A stretch of 64,000 nucleotides of DNA from Hyphomonadaceae bacterium UBA1849 (GTDB lineage: Bacteria; Pseudomonadota; Alphaproteobacteria; Caulobacterales; Hyphomonadaceae). A program made the position numbers and the translations under genes. Shown here in pieces: positions 27,184-36,617 of the stretch (the first letter of the stretch is position 1; each line of letters starts with the position of its first letter). The stretch is taken from assembly GCA_002338565.1 (NCBI GenBank), contig DDIN01000006.1, positions 62,001 to 126,000 of the forward strand. The letters are read 5' to 3'. The notes under the pieces were generated by a model. That model worked only from the letters and a program-made list of their open reading frames with translations. It did no database searches and was not told the DNA's origin.

Positions 27184-28098
27184 CTAGCCTTTAGTCGCTG
27201 CGGCTACTTCAGCAGCGAAATCAGACTCTTCTTTCTCGATGCCTTCACCAAGCGTAACACGCTTGAAGCCAACGAGTTCAGCTTTCTGAGATGTCAGGAA
27301 CTGAGCTACTGTTTCGTCCGGGTTCATTACGAACTGCTGCTCAACGAGCACCACTTCTTTGTAGAACTTTTGCAGACGGCCAACGATCATTTTTTCGATC
27401 ACGTTGTCCGGCTTGCCAGACTCACGAGCTTGTTCTGTGAGAACCTGCTTCTCGCGAGCAACCAACTCTGGATCCAGCTCGTCAGTTGTCGCAGCAGCCG
27501 GGCTCGTCGCTGCAATGTGCATCGCAACTTTACGACCAGCTTCGGCGAGTTCGTCAGCAGACGCCTCACCCTTGAGAGCTACGAGAACACCAATACGACC
27601 GAGGCCATCAGCCGCTGCACCGTGGATGTAGTTCGTGACGACGCCTTCGGGCGACTCAAGCTTTTCAACGCGGCGGAGCGTGATGTTCTCGCCGATTGTT
27701 GCGATCAGGCGGGTGATCTGATCAGAGATCGTGCCTTCGCCTTCAACAGCTGGTGCAGCTAGCAGAGCTTCTGATGTACCATCTGTTGTAAGTGCCGCTT
27801 CAGCGAAACCAACCAGTGATTTCTGGAAGCCTTCGTTACGCGCAACGAAGTCAGTCTCAGCGTTCAGCTCGACGAGGACGCCGGTTTTCTTGTCTGCAGA
27901 AACGACTGCAGCGACCAGGCCGTCAGCTGCGACGCGGTCAGCTTTCTTAGCGGCTTTAGAGAGACCTTTCGCACGCAGCCAGTCGATAGCTGCTTCAACG
28001 TTACCTTCGTTCTCTACGAGCGCTTTTTTGGCATCCATCATGCCCGCGCCAGTTTTCTCGCGCAGGTCTTTGACCAATGCAGCGGTAATCTGAGCCAT
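27184..28098 (-). CDS. tsf: Elongation factor Ts
   Basis: Nucleotide exchange factor for EF-Tu. The N-terminal UBA-like domain begins MAQITAALVKDLREKTGAGM with the family's MDAKKAL segment. The core has the ETDFVARNEGF motif near residue 82 and HIAATSPAAA. The 304-residue length is typical of alphaproteobacteria. It follows rpsB by 42 bases with an AAAGG ribosome-binding site. Confidence 0.97.
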   Translation of the reverse strand: MAQITAALVKDLREKTGAGMMDAKKALVENEGNVEAAIDWLRAKGLSKAAKKADRVAADGLVAAVVSADKKTGVLVELNAETDFVARNEGFQKSLVGFAEAALTTDGTSEALLAAPAVEGEGTISDQITRLIATIGENITLRRVEKLESPEGVVTNYIHGAAADGLGRIGVLVALKGEASADELAEAGRKVAMHIAATSPAAATTDELDPELVAREKQVLTEQARESGKPDNVIEKMIVGRLQKFYKEVVLVEQQFVMNPDETVAQFLTSQKAELVGFKRVTLGEGIEKEESDFAAEVAAATKG

Positions 28099-28140
28099 GT
28101 CAAATTTGCCTTTATCTTAGGGGTTACTAAGCGTCAGTGA

Positions 28141-28932
28141 TTATTCGGTTGCTTCGCCAGACTCAGCAGCAGCGAGGTCAGCTGCAGCAACGTCTGTGAG
28201 GTCTTCGGACTCGCCAAGGTCGATACCGAGACCAGCTGTAGACTCAGCAAGGCCGTCGAGAACAGCGTCAGCAATCAGGTTCGCATAGAGCGAGATCGCA
28301 CGAGCCGCGTCGTCATTGCCCGGGAATGGGAAGTCGACGTCGTCTGGGTCGCAGTTCGTATCAACAACAGCAATTACAGGAATACCAAGCTTTTTCGCTT
28401 CTTTGATCGCGATTTGCTCTTTGTTCGTATCGATTACGAACATCAGGTCAGGCAGGTCGCCCATATCCTGGATACCACCAAGTGCACGTTCAAGCTTTTC
28501 ACGCTCGCGCTCACGGTTGAGAAGTTCTTTTTTCGTCAGACCAGAAACGTTGCCGCCTTCAGAAAGAAGCGCTGTGAGTTCTTTAAGGCGCTTGATTGAG
28601 TGAGCAACAGTCTGCCAGTTCGTTAGCGTACCGCCGAGCCAACGGTGGTTCATGTAGTACTGAGCGCAACGCTGTGCAGCTTCAGCAACAGGATCAGCCG
28701 CCTGACGCTTTGTACCAACGAAAAGTACACGACCGCCTTTAGCAACAGTGTCACGGACCTTTACGAGCGCTTGGTGAAAAAGCGGCACAGTTTTAGAAAG
28801 GTCGATAATGTGGATGTGGCTACGCTCACCATAGATGAATTTCTTCATCTTCGGGTTCCAGCGGTGAGTTTGGTGACCAAAGTGTACGCCAGCTTCGAGG
28901 AGCTGAGCCATAGTGAATTCAGGCAGTGCCAT
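28141..28932 (-). CDS. rpsB: 30S ribosomal protein S2
   Basis: Small-subunit protein uS2. It begins MALPEFTMAQLLEAGVHFGH, followed by RWNPKMKKFIYGERSHIHIIDL. Other blocks are VLFVGTKRQA, NHRWLGGTLTNW and IPVIAVVDTNCDPDDVDFPFPGNDDA. The 263-residue length includes an acidic alanine-rich C-terminal tail. It is the first gene of the rpsB-tsf-pyrH-frr cluster and has a good promoter and a structured leader. Confidence 0.98.
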   Translation of the reverse strand: MALPEFTMAQLLEAGVHFGHQTHRWNPKMKKFIYGERSHIHIIDLSKTVPLFHQALVKVRDTVAKGGRVLFVGTKRQAADPVAEAAQRCAQYYMNHRWLGGTLTNWQTVAHSIKRLKELTALLSEGGNVSGLTKKELLNREREREKLERALGGIQDMGDLPDLMFVIDTNKEQIAIKEAKKLGIPVIAVVDTNCDPDDVDFPFPGNDDAARAISLYANLIADAVLDGLAESTAGLGIDLGESEDLTDVAAADLAAAESGEATE

Positions 28933-28973
28933 TTTTATTTTCTCCTATCCGGTTAGCCGCCGCAGGCATAGCC

Positions 28974-29011
28974 GGGTCACATGACCCAGCACCGGATGCA
29001 CGAAAGTGCTG
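28974..29011 (-). promoter_or_regulatory. Structured 5' leader of rpsB with alternative hairpins
   Basis: The leader RNA on the minus strand contains GCAC-UUUC-GUGC (28998-29009), whose GCAC arm (at 29006-29009) can instead pair in CAGCAC/GTGCTG (28987-28992 with 29006-29011). The two foldings exclude each other. Next comes a perfect 14-base palindrome GGGTCACATGACCC (28974-28987). S2 and EF-Ts synthesis is autoregulated by S2 through the leader in E. coli; whether this leader does the same is inference. Confidence 0.4.
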
Positions 29012-29034
29012 CCCGCGTGTCGGAATAGGCGTGG

Positions 29035-29062
29035 CTTATACAGAGTTTAGGCGTTCTGGCAA
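29035..29062 (-). promoter_or_regulatory. Promoter of rpsB
   Basis: On the minus strand TTGCCA (29057-29062), 16 bases, then TATAAG (29035-29040). It lies just 7 bases past the dnaE stop and about 100 bases upstream of the rpsB start. The match to consensus is good, and a separate promoter is expected for this highly expressed cluster. No terminator is seen between dnaE and this promoter. Confidence 0.65.
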
Positions 29063-29069
29063 CCCGAGA

Positions 29070-32000
29070 TTACGCAGCAAGTTCACGTACGGCACGAACG
29101 CCCGGAGCAGACTTCAAAGCCTGAGCCGCGGCCGTGCCGACAGCGTACTTCCCGGGCAGGCTTACCAGCGCAATCCGGTTACCCGAAATCGGCACCTCCA
29201 CACGAAGTTCGCCGCGCTCATGCGTGCTCAGATTCACGAGGTGTTTTGACACCTCAACGAAAGTCGCGGGGTCCGTTCCAGGAAGGAGACTTACAATAAG
29301 TCCCTTAGGCGCACCAAGCGCCGCCTTTTCCAGCGGTATGGCGCCATCTACAGTCAGTCGGATCTCATCGTCCTTAACACGAGGACGGATACGGACAACC
29401 ACTGAGGCCCCCGTTTCGATAATGTCGCGAATCTCCATCAGGGTTTCTGGCGGCACCATAGCTTCGAATTCGCCGGTCGGGTCGGAGAATGTGACCCACG
29501 CGAACTTGCCGCCAGACTGAGCTGGCCTTTCGTTCTTGGCTCGTACGATACCCATCATCTCCAGAGCGCCCTTCTCACGCGCTGCCGTCTGGATATCCAT
29601 GGCAAACGTAATCCTGTCTCTGGCGCCTGCGAGAAGCAGTCCGTCAAGCGGGTGGCCGCTGAGGTAGAAGCCGACTGCTTTGAACTCGTGGTCCAGCAAT
29701 TGGGTCGAGCTCCAAGCGGGCACTTTTGGAATTGGCGCCCGTGTCTGAGATTTATCATCTCCGAACAGACTGTTCTGGTTGGCTGCACGATCATCAGCTG
29801 CGGACGAAGCCGTGGCGACCAAAACATCGACAGCCGCGAGCGCACGCGCCCGATTTGGTTCCAGCGAGTCGAAAGCGCCCGATTTAGCGAGCGACTCGAG
29901 ACACTTTCTGTTGATCAGGCGCGGATCGACGCGCTCTGCGAAATCATGAAGGCTATCAAACGGTCGCTCTTTGCGGATTTCACAAACATGTTTCATCGCT
30001 TCCATGCCCACGCCTTTAATCGCGCCGAGAGCATAGATGATGGAACCATCGCGAACATCGAAGTCCGGATTGCTGAGATTGATATCTGGCGCCTGAACCG
30101 TGATATTCAGACGCTTCGCTTCCTGAAAAAACGCCGCAAGCTTATCAGTGTTCTGGATATCGAGGCTCATTGAAGCCGCGAGAAATTCGATCGGGTGGTT
30201 CGCTTTCAGATAACCCGTCTGATAAGAAATCGCAGCGTAAGCGGCCGCGTGAGATTTGTTGAATCCGTAACCGGCGAACTTCTCCATAACATCGAAGATA
30301 TGGCTGGCCTGTTTCTCTGGAACGTCCTTCTCAGCAGCACCTTCGATAAAGCGTTTACGCTGCTTGAGCATCTCCTCGACTTTTTTCTTACCCATAGCGC
30401 GGCGAAGCATATCCGCTTCACCAAGCGAGTAGCCCGCAAGCTCCTGCGCCATACGCATAACCTGTTCCTGATAGACCGGAACGCCGTATGTCTCTTCAAG
30501 GATAGGTTTCAGAAGCGGGTGATAATAGTCCGCATCGACACGTCCGAATTTAACGTCGACGAACTGCGGAATGTTATCCATCGGGCCCGGACGGTAGAGA
30601 GAAATGATCGCGATCACGTCTTCCATTGAGCCCGGCTGCACTTTCTTCAGGGTATCGCGCATACCCTGCCCCTCAAGCTGGAATACACCCAGCGTATCGC
30701 CTACAGACATTAGCTGATAGGTCGACTTGTCGTCATAGGCGCGCCAGGCCTTCGGCATGGACGTTTCCGTCTCATTCAGGAATTTGAGCGCGCGATGGAT
30801 GACGGTCAGCGTTTTCAGGCCAAGGAAGTCGAACTTAACGAGTCCGGCCTGCTCAGCCCATTTCATATTGAGCTGGGTCGCCGGAAGGTCTGAACGTGGA
30901 TCGCGGAAAAGCGGCGTCAGCTGAACGAGTGGCCTGTCGCCGATAACGACACCGGCGGCGTGCGTACCACAGTTCCTGTAAAGCCCTTCAAGCGCGAGCG
31001 CTTTTTCCAGCATTTCACCGACCAGAGGGTCGCGATCTTTTTCTTCATCAAACTTCGGTTCGTCCGCGATCGCGTCTTTCAGCTTTGGCGGCTTTGCGGG
31101 ATTGAAAGGGATCAGTTTGGAAAGTCGATCCACCTGCCCGTAAGGCATCTGCATAACGCGCCCGACATCGCGCACCACAGCCTTCGCCTGAAGTGTACCA
31201 AAGGTGATAATGGATGCGACGCTGGCTTCACCATATTTGTCACGCACATAGCGGATGACTTCACCACGGCGCTCCTGACAGAAGTCGACGTCAAAGTCCG
31301 GCATGGAGACACGTTCAGGGTTCAGGAAGCGCTCGAAGAGCAATCCGAAACGAAGCGGATCAAGGTCTGTAATGAGCAATACCCAGGCGACCAGAGACCC
31401 CGCACCTGAACCACGACCTGGGCCAACAGGAATATCGTGCTCTTTGGCCCATTTAATGAAGTCAGATACGATCAGGAAGTAGCCCGGAAAGCCCATATTC
31501 TCGATGATCCCAAGCTCGTAATCGAGACGATCCTGATAATCCTGTCGTGTGCCGTACATTTTTTCGACTTCGGCAAGGCGCCGCTCGAGCCCCTCATTCG
31601 CCTGTGCGCGAAGTTCATCGGCTTCGCTACGACCAAACCCGCCATCGAAGTGCGGAAGGATCGGATTTCGCAGACGCGGGCGAACAGCGCACCTATGAGC
31701 AAGGGCGATAGTGTTCTCAATAGCCTCAGGAATATCGGCGAAGAGCGCCTCCATTTCGTCCGCCGACTTCAGATAGTGCTCTTCTGTGATCCGATAGCGT
31801 TCAGTCTGGCCAATATAGCTACCGTTTCGGATACACATGAGCGCATCATGAGCCGCATGGTCTTCCCTTTTCAGGAACCTTGCATCCTGAATAGCAATGA
31901 GCGGCAATCCAAGCTCATACGCCGCTTCAATGAGCATTGGCTCGCTCTGAATTTCTTCAAGTTCGTCATGCCGCTGAATATCGACGTAACAGCGGTCAGG

Positions 32001-32498
32001 ATAGGCATCGGCCAATCGCTTAAGGGAAGCCAAAACCTGGTCATACTTGCCGCGGCAAGCCGCTTGCCCCGCCTCGCCATACGCTCCGCCAGAAAGCGCG
32101 ATCAGTCCTTCTGTCTTTTCAAAAGCATGATGCTCTTTCAAAACCGGAACACCATCCTCGCTTTCCAGGTAAGCAGCCGAAGCGATTTCCATGAGACGTT
32201 CATAGCCTGTCTCATCTTTGGCATAGATTGTCAGTTTGTAGGGTTGGGCATCATGTAGCGCCGGCATCACATCGAAAGCGACGCCAACGACCGGCTGAAC
32301 CCCAATACCTGCCAGATATTCTGAGATTTCTAACGCGCCGAAGAGATTGTTGTGATCGGTTACGCCAACAGCGGAGACTAGATTGTCTTCAGCCCAGGAC
32401 TTCAACGCACCGGACGTGATCATGCTCTCCAGAAGAGAGAATGAAGAACGCACACCGAGGTGAACAAAGCGCGGAGTTTTATAGCTTTCAGACATCAT
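29070..32498 (-). CDS. dnaE: DNA polymerase III subunit alpha
   Basis: Replicative polymerase catalytic subunit, 1142 residues, the usual DnaE1 length. It has an N-terminal PHP domain (FVHLGVRSSFSLLESM, then VTDHNNLFGALEI). The catalytic palm has PVGPGRGSGAGSLVAW and the acidic motif MPDFDVDFCQERRGEVIRY. The RNCGTHAAGVVI block, thumb/finger regions, FNKSHAAAYA and a helix-hairpin-helix (GAIKGVGMEAMKHV) follow, and an OB domain lies near the C-terminus. An AGGAAG ribosome-binding site precedes ATG 32498; ATG 32495 is an equal alternative. It is the downstream end of the lolC/E-lolD run. Confidence 0.97.
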   Translation of the reverse strand: MMSESYKTPRFVHLGVRSSFSLLESMITSGALKSWAEDNLVSAVGVTDHNNLFGALEISEYLAGIGVQPVVGVAFDVMPALHDAQPYKLTIYAKDETGYERLMEIASAAYLESEDGVPVLKEHHAFEKTEGLIALSGGAYGEAGQAACRGKYDQVLASLKRLADAYPDRCYVDIQRHDELEEIQSEPMLIEAAYELGLPLIAIQDARFLKREDHAAHDALMCIRNGSYIGQTERYRITEEHYLKSADEMEALFADIPEAIENTIALAHRCAVRPRLRNPILPHFDGGFGRSEADELRAQANEGLERRLAEVEKMYGTRQDYQDRLDYELGIIENMGFPGYFLIVSDFIKWAKEHDIPVGPGRGSGAGSLVAWVLLITDLDPLRFGLLFERFLNPERVSMPDFDVDFCQERRGEVIRYVRDKYGEASVASIITFGTLQAKAVVRDVGRVMQMPYGQVDRLSKLIPFNPAKPPKLKDAIADEPKFDEEKDRDPLVGEMLEKALALEGLYRNCGTHAAGVVIGDRPLVQLTPLFRDPRSDLPATQLNMKWAEQAGLVKFDFLGLKTLTVIHRALKFLNETETSMPKAWRAYDDKSTYQLMSVGDTLGVFQLEGQGMRDTLKKVQPGSMEDVIAIISLYRPGPMDNIPQFVDVKFGRVDADYYHPLLKPILEETYGVPVYQEQVMRMAQELAGYSLGEADMLRRAMGKKKVEEMLKQRKRFIEGAAEKDVPEKQASHIFDVMEKFAGYGFNKSHAAAYAAISYQTGYLKANHPIEFLAASMSLDIQNTDKLAAFFQEAKRLNITVQAPDINLSNPDFDVRDGSIIYALGAIKGVGMEAMKHVCEIRKERPFDSLHDFAERVDPRLINRKCLESLAKSGAFDSLEPNRARALAAVDVLVATASSAADDRAANQNSLFGDDKSQTRAPIPKVPAWSSTQLLDHEFKAVGFYLSGHPLDGLLLAGARDRITFAMDIQTAAREKGALEMMGIVRAKNERPAQSGGKFAWVTFSDPTGEFEAMVPPETLMEIRDIIETGASVVVRIRPRVKDDEIRLTVDGAIPLEKAALGAPKGLIVSLLPGTDPATFVEVSKHLVNLSTHERGELRVEVPISGNRIALVSLPGKYAVGTAAAQALKSAPGVRAVRELAA

Positions 32499-32537
32499 AA
32501 TCTTCCTGACCTTTAACCATCATGGAAGAAAACGGTC

Positions 32538-33236
32538 TCAGCCAGAAGCCTTCGCCGGTTCGAAAGTTGTGAGTTTCCCGTCCTCGAGGGTCAGTACGCG
32601 GTCCATATACTGGGTCAGCGCGAGGTTATGGGTCGCGATCAGCATCGCAAGACCTTCAGTCCTGCCGGTTTCAATCAACTGCTGAAACACGCTTTCCGTT
32701 GTTTTGGTGTCGAGGTTGCCCGTTGGTTCGTCGGCGATCAGAATCTTCGGCCGGTTCGACAGAGCACGCGCAATTGCGACACGCTGCTGCTCACCGCCAG
32801 ACATTTCCATCGGTTGGTGATCCAGTCTGTGACCAAGACCCATTTTTTCCAGCAACTCGACAGCACGCTCGCGCGCCACATTCCGATGGACGCCCGAGAG
32901 GTAAAGCGGAGCTGCGACGTTATCAATCGCGTTGAACTCCGGAAGCAGATGGTGGAACTGATAGACAAACCCAAGGCGCGTGCGACGCATGAGTGTCCGC
33001 TGGCGGTCATTCAGTTTCAAACAGTCTTCGCCGTCGAGAAGCACATAACCTTCGTCAGGCTTCTCCAAAAGGCCAGCAGTGTGCAAAAGCGTCGACTTGC
33101 CCGAGCCGGACGGTCCGACCAGCCCAACAAGCTCGCCACGGCTTAGTTCAAGGTCGACACCTTTAAGAACATCAACCGCGTTTTCGCCTGCCCGGTACGT
33201 GCGAACAACGGAGGAAAGCTTCAGAACCACGCTCAT
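32538..33236 (-). CDS. lolD: Lipoprotein-releasing ABC transporter ATP-binding protein
   Basis: ATPase of the Lol system, which releases lipoproteins from the inner membrane to LolA. Walker A is GPSGSGKST (residues 41-49), the ABC signature is MSGGEQQRVAIARAL, Walker B is ILIADEPTGNLD, and the H-loop is ATHN. It has 232 residues. A GGAG ribosome-binding site formed by the end of the permease gene lies 8 bases upstream; the gap between the genes is 4 bases. Confidence 0.96.
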   Translation of the reverse strand: MSVVLKLSSVVRTYRAGENAVDVLKGVDLELSRGELVGLVGPSGSGKSTLLHTAGLLEKPDEGYVLLDGEDCLKLNDRQRTLMRRTRLGFVYQFHHLLPEFNAIDNVAAPLYLSGVHRNVARERAVELLEKMGLGHRLDHQPMEMSGGEQQRVAIARALSNRPKILIADEPTGNLDTKTTESVFQQLIETGRTEGLAMLIATHNLALTQYMDRVLTLEDGKLTTFEPAKASG

Positions 33237-33240
33237 AGCT

Positions 33241-34545
33241 CTACTCCGATCTCAATGCTTCGACAGGGTCGAGCTTGGCAGCATTCCACGCCGGAAGCAC
33301 GGAAACGATTATCGACACCAGAAATGCATACGCTGACGCAAAACCGACTTCAGACCAATCGATTAGCGCCGGAATGTAAGGCAGCCCGTAAACATCAGGA
33401 TTCCAGATTGCGTTGCCGGTAAGCATATTCAGGAAATCCTGGATCGGCTCGATATTGAAGCAGAAGAGCAGCCCCAACGTCAAACCGAGCACCAGACCGG
33501 ACACACCAAGAATTCCGCCAATCATCAGGAAGACGCGAAGTATAGTGCTGCGGCTTGCGCCCATCGTGCGCAAAATCGCGACGTCACGCGCTTTATTCTT
33601 CACGAGCATCACGATGCCTGTAATGATGTTCAAAGCGGTGATGGTGATCAGGACAGCAAAAATCATTCGCATCATGCTGCGCTCGACTTCCAGCGCGCCG
33701 ACAATGCCGCGGTACAACTCTTTCCAGGATTGAGTCAGCATGCCTCTCGGAAGGATTTCCCTCTGTAGCGTTTGAAGCACAACATCGACGTCCTGCGGGT
33801 CATTTATCTTCAGCTCGACAATCGGATAGCGATCGCGCGAATTAAAGAACAGCTGAGCCTGCTCTAGCGGCATGATGATCAGAGAGTCGTCGAGCGGGTT
33901 TGCGTTTCCTGAGAAGACTTCAAACACACCTGCAATGTTGTACACTTTGCGCCGCGGAATGACGCCGCCCATAGTCGCAGCGCCTTCGGGAGCGATCAGA
34001 GTGAGTGAATCACCGGCCGTCACATATAGAGACCGGGCCAAGCGTTCTGAAATGATGATGTCATCACCGCCAAAACGCCCGTCACCAAAGGTCTCCATGC
34101 TTCCGCGGTAAAGATCACCTTGAAGAAATTCAAACGCATCAGTGTCGCTTGGACTGATCCCCCGCACATATGCCCCACGCGCGACAGCATCCGAAGATGC
34201 AAGAACGGCCCCTTCAACAATCGGTACAGCGCTGCGCACATCATCTCTCGCTTCAAGCTGGATGATCAAATCGTCGATGTCAGTTGCGAGGTTTTGTCCG
34301 GAATAAACGCGAATGTGCCCGGAGTTACCAAGAACACGGTCAATTAGCTCTGCACGAAACCCGTTCATGATCGACATGACGATGATCAGCGCTGCGACTG
34401 CGAGCGCAATACCGACCAGAGACAGAATGGACACAATCGCAACACCGCCGTGTTCACGGCGCGCGCGGATATATCTGAACGCGAGCGACCGTTCGTAATA
34501 TCCGAACGGTCTGTCTTTGAGTGCTTCGGGAGCTACCGAGCTCAC
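33241..34545 (-). CDS. LolC/E-family lipoprotein-releasing permease
   Basis: Inner-membrane partner of LolD, with one N-terminal membrane helix (about residues 35-60, VSILSLVGIALAVAALIIV), a large periplasmic domain and three C-terminal helices in an FtsX-type fold. It has 434 residues. Only one permease gene is present, so the complex may be a homodimer, as is common outside Gammaproteobacteria; LolC versus LolE cannot be distinguished. It overlaps proS by 4 bases. Confidence 0.93.
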   Translation of the reverse strand: MSSVAPEALKDRPFGYYERSLAFRYIRARREHGGVAIVSILSLVGIALAVAALIIVMSIMNGFRAELIDRVLGNSGHIRVYSGQNLATDIDDLIIQLEARDDVRSAVPIVEGAVLASSDAVARGAYVRGISPSDTDAFEFLQGDLYRGSMETFGDGRFGGDDIIISERLARSLYVTAGDSLTLIAPEGAATMGGVIPRRKVYNIAGVFEVFSGNANPLDDSLIIMPLEQAQLFFNSRDRYPIVELKINDPQDVDVVLQTLQREILPRGMLTQSWKELYRGIVGALEVERSMMRMIFAVLITITALNIITGIVMLVKNKARDVAILRTMGASRSTILRVFLMIGGILGVSGLVLGLTLGLLFCFNIEPIQDFLNMLTGNAIWNPDVYGLPYIPALIDWSEVGFASAYAFLVSIIVSVLPAWNAAKLDPVEALRSE

Positions 34546-35864
34546 GCTAACGCTTTCAGTTTATTGATGGCAGCTTCGAGTGACATTTCTTCGGCTTCCC
34601 CCGTAGCGCGCGTCTTCAACTCAACTACGCCTTTTTCCAGTCCCTTCGGACCGATGACTAAGACGTATGGAATACCAATCAGTTCCATTGAAGAGAGCTT
34701 TACACCAGGACTGGCATCTCGATCGTCATACAACGGATCGAAACCAGCTTTCTGAAGCTGTGCATATGCGTCAGAACCAGCTGCCTGAATTTCTTCAGAC
34801 TTGGCTTTCACGGTTACGATACCGACGTCGAAAGGCGCTACAGACTTCGGCCAGATTATGCCTTTTTCGTCGTGAGACGCTTCGATAATGCCGCCAACCA
34901 GACGCGATACACCAACACCGTAAGAGCCCATTTGAACCGGAACGCTCTTACCTTCCGCGTTCATGATCTCCGCTTTCATCGGCGAAGAGTATTTGTCGCC
35001 GAAGAAGAAGATATGACCGACTTCGATACCGCGAGCGGATACGCGCCGGTCCTCTGGAACAGCTTCGAACTCGGACACATCATGCATCTCGTCGGTTGCA
35101 GCGTAATACTGGGTACGTTTGTCGATTTCAGTTGTGAGGTCACCGTCAAAATCGAAATCAATACCCGGCGCAGGGACATCAAGAAGCGCCTTATCAAGGA
35201 ACACTTCGCTTTCGCCGGTTTCCGCGAGAATGATAAATTCGTGGCTTAGATCACCGCCGATAGGGCCGGTATCCGCCTTCATAGGCACAGCCGTCAGGCC
35301 GAGCCGGTCGAACGTATTCAGATATGCGCAAAACATCTTCTGATAAGACCGGCGGGCCGCGTCCGCATCAATGTCGAAGGAGTAAGCGTCCTTCATCAGA
35401 AACTCACGGCCACGCATAACGCCGAAGCGAGGGCGGATCTCGTCACGGAACTTCCACTGGATGTGATACAGGTTCAGGGGCAGCTGTTTATAGCTACGCA
35501 CATACGACCTGAAAATATCCGTAATCATTTCCTCATTAGTCGGACCAAAGAGCATTTCACGATCATGGCGATCGGTTATGCGCAGCATCTCCTTACCGTA
35601 ATCGTCATAGCGACCACTTTCCTGCCAGAGCTCGGCTTGCTGGATCGTCGGCATCAGCATTTCAACAGCGCCAGCGCGGTCCATTTCTTCGCGCACGATC
35701 GTCTCGATCTTACGGAGCACCTTCAGGCCAAGAGGCAGCCAGCTGTAAATGCCCGCGCCGTTCTGACGGATCATACCCGCCCGAAGCATGTATTGGTGCG
35801 ACAGGATGGTCGCCTCGGCTGGAGTTTCCTTGAGAACAGGCAGGAAATAGTTAGAAAGCTTCAT
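34542..35864 (-). CDS. proS: Prolyl-tRNA synthetase (short alphaproteobacterial form)
   Basis: Class II synthetase charging tRNA-Pro. It begins MKLSNYFLPVLKETPAEATI and carries motif 2 in the NLYHIQWKFRDEIRPRFGVMRGREFLMKDAYSFD region (about residues 130-165) and the motif 3 element SYGVGVSRLV. At 440 residues it lacks the about 180-residue INS editing insertion of the E. coli enzyme (572), as known for alphaproteobacteria, where Ala-tRNA-Pro is cleared in trans. The start at 35864 is chosen by similarity; the upstream ATG (35924) would add 20 unusual residues. Confidence 0.96.
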   Translation of the reverse strand: MKLSNYFLPVLKETPAEATILSHQYMLRAGMIRQNGAGIYSWLPLGLKVLRKIETIVREEMDRAGAVEMLMPTIQQAELWQESGRYDDYGKEMLRITDRHDREMLFGPTNEEMITDIFRSYVRSYKQLPLNLYHIQWKFRDEIRPRFGVMRGREFLMKDAYSFDIDADAARRSYQKMFCAYLNTFDRLGLTAVPMKADTGPIGGDLSHEFIILAETGESEVFLDKALLDVPAPGIDFDFDGDLTTEIDKRTQYYAATDEMHDVSEFEAVPEDRRVSARGIEVGHIFFFGDKYSSPMKAEIMNAEGKSVPVQMGSYGVGVSRLVGGIIEASHDEKGIIWPKSVAPFDVGIVTVKAKSEEIQAAGSDAYAQLQKAGFDPLYDDRDASPGVKLSSMELIGIPYVLVIGPKGLEKGVVELKTRATGEAEEMSLEAAINKLKALA

Positions 35865-35931
35865 GATGCCATTCGCTGTAAAAGAATATCTTGCTGATCT
35901 AGCGCTCGTCTCAGTGGCGCGCAATCAGCTT

Positions 35932-36183
35932 CTACCAGATACGATCCGGTTCAGGGAGAATTCCGCTGATCGCGATAATAAAGCCGATCAGCGTTACCAC
36001 GGCGGCACCGATAGTCGCCCATATGGCTTTCTTCCAAAGATTCGCGGCCTGAGGCGCGCCGGGCTCTGTTCCGTCGTCCGGCACATAGTCTTCATGCTGG
36101 CCGCGCACGCCAATTGGCAGGACCGCCAGAAAGACCATCCACCATGAAATCAGAAAGACGACGGAGGCAGAAAAAATACCCAT
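35932..36183 (-). CDS. DUF1467 family membrane protein
   Basis: Small inner-membrane protein of unknown function, 83 residues, with two hydrophobic segments (about residues 3-25 and 52-73) linked by an acidic loop with PDDGTEPGAP. The short conserved start MGIFSASVVFLISWWMVFLA and the position between mce and proS are those of DUF1467 in many alphaproteobacteria. Its start overlaps the mce stop by 1 base (TAATG). Function is not known. Confidence 0.85.
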   Translation of the reverse strand: MGIFSASVVFLISWWMVFLAVLPIGVRGQHEDYVPDDGTEPGAPQAANLWKKAIWATIGAAVVTLIGFIIAISGILPEPDRIW

Positions 36184-36593
36184 TAGTTTTTCGGCGTTTC
36201 CATCAGCTCGATCAGCACGCCGTTCGAGTTTTTCGGATGAACAAAGATGATCGGCGTTCCGTGCGCACCAATGCGCGGCTCGTTGAGAACCGTCGCGCCT
36301 TTTGCTTCCATCTCACGCTTGGCTTCATGAATGTCTTCAACTTCGAAACACACATGATGCTGACCACCCTTCGGATTCTTCTTAAGGAAGTTCAGGATCG
36401 GGGAATCCTCACCCAGCGGCTCAATCAGTTCGATCTGGCTGTTTGGGAGATTTACAAAGCAAAAGCGCACACCTTGCGAAGGCATTTCGCCTGGCTCGGT
36501 AATGTCTGTTACGCCATACAGTTCACGATAGGTTTGAGCCGCTTCCTCAATGGAAGGAACCGCAACGCCTACATGGTTGAGTGGACCGATCAT
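36183..36593 (-). CDS. mce: Methylmalonyl-CoA epimerase
   Basis: Interconverts (R)- and (S)-methylmalonyl-CoA, linking propionyl-CoA degradation to succinyl-CoA. It is a single vicinal-oxygen-chelate fold protein of 136 residues. It starts LNHVGVAVPSIEEAAQTY and has the metal ligands in NHVGVAV, GQHHVCFEVEDI and LIELME. It is encoded between rnj and DUF1467, a conserved alphaproteobacterial neighbourhood. The mutase genes are not in the window. Confidence 0.93.
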   Translation of the reverse strand: MIGPLNHVGVAVPSIEEAAQTYRELYGVTDITEPGEMPSQGVRFCFVNLPNSQIELIEPLGEDSPILNFLKKNPKGGQHHVCFEVEDIHEAKREMEAKGATVLNEPRIGAHGTPIIFVHPKNSNGVLIELMETPKN

Positions 36594-36617
36594 GTTTCCC
36601 CGCTTTCAGTCTGTTGA

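Noticed and set aside
31437..32258. A 273-codon open frame on the plus strand opposite dnaE
   Set aside because: Antisense shadow of dnaE without start signal or domain.
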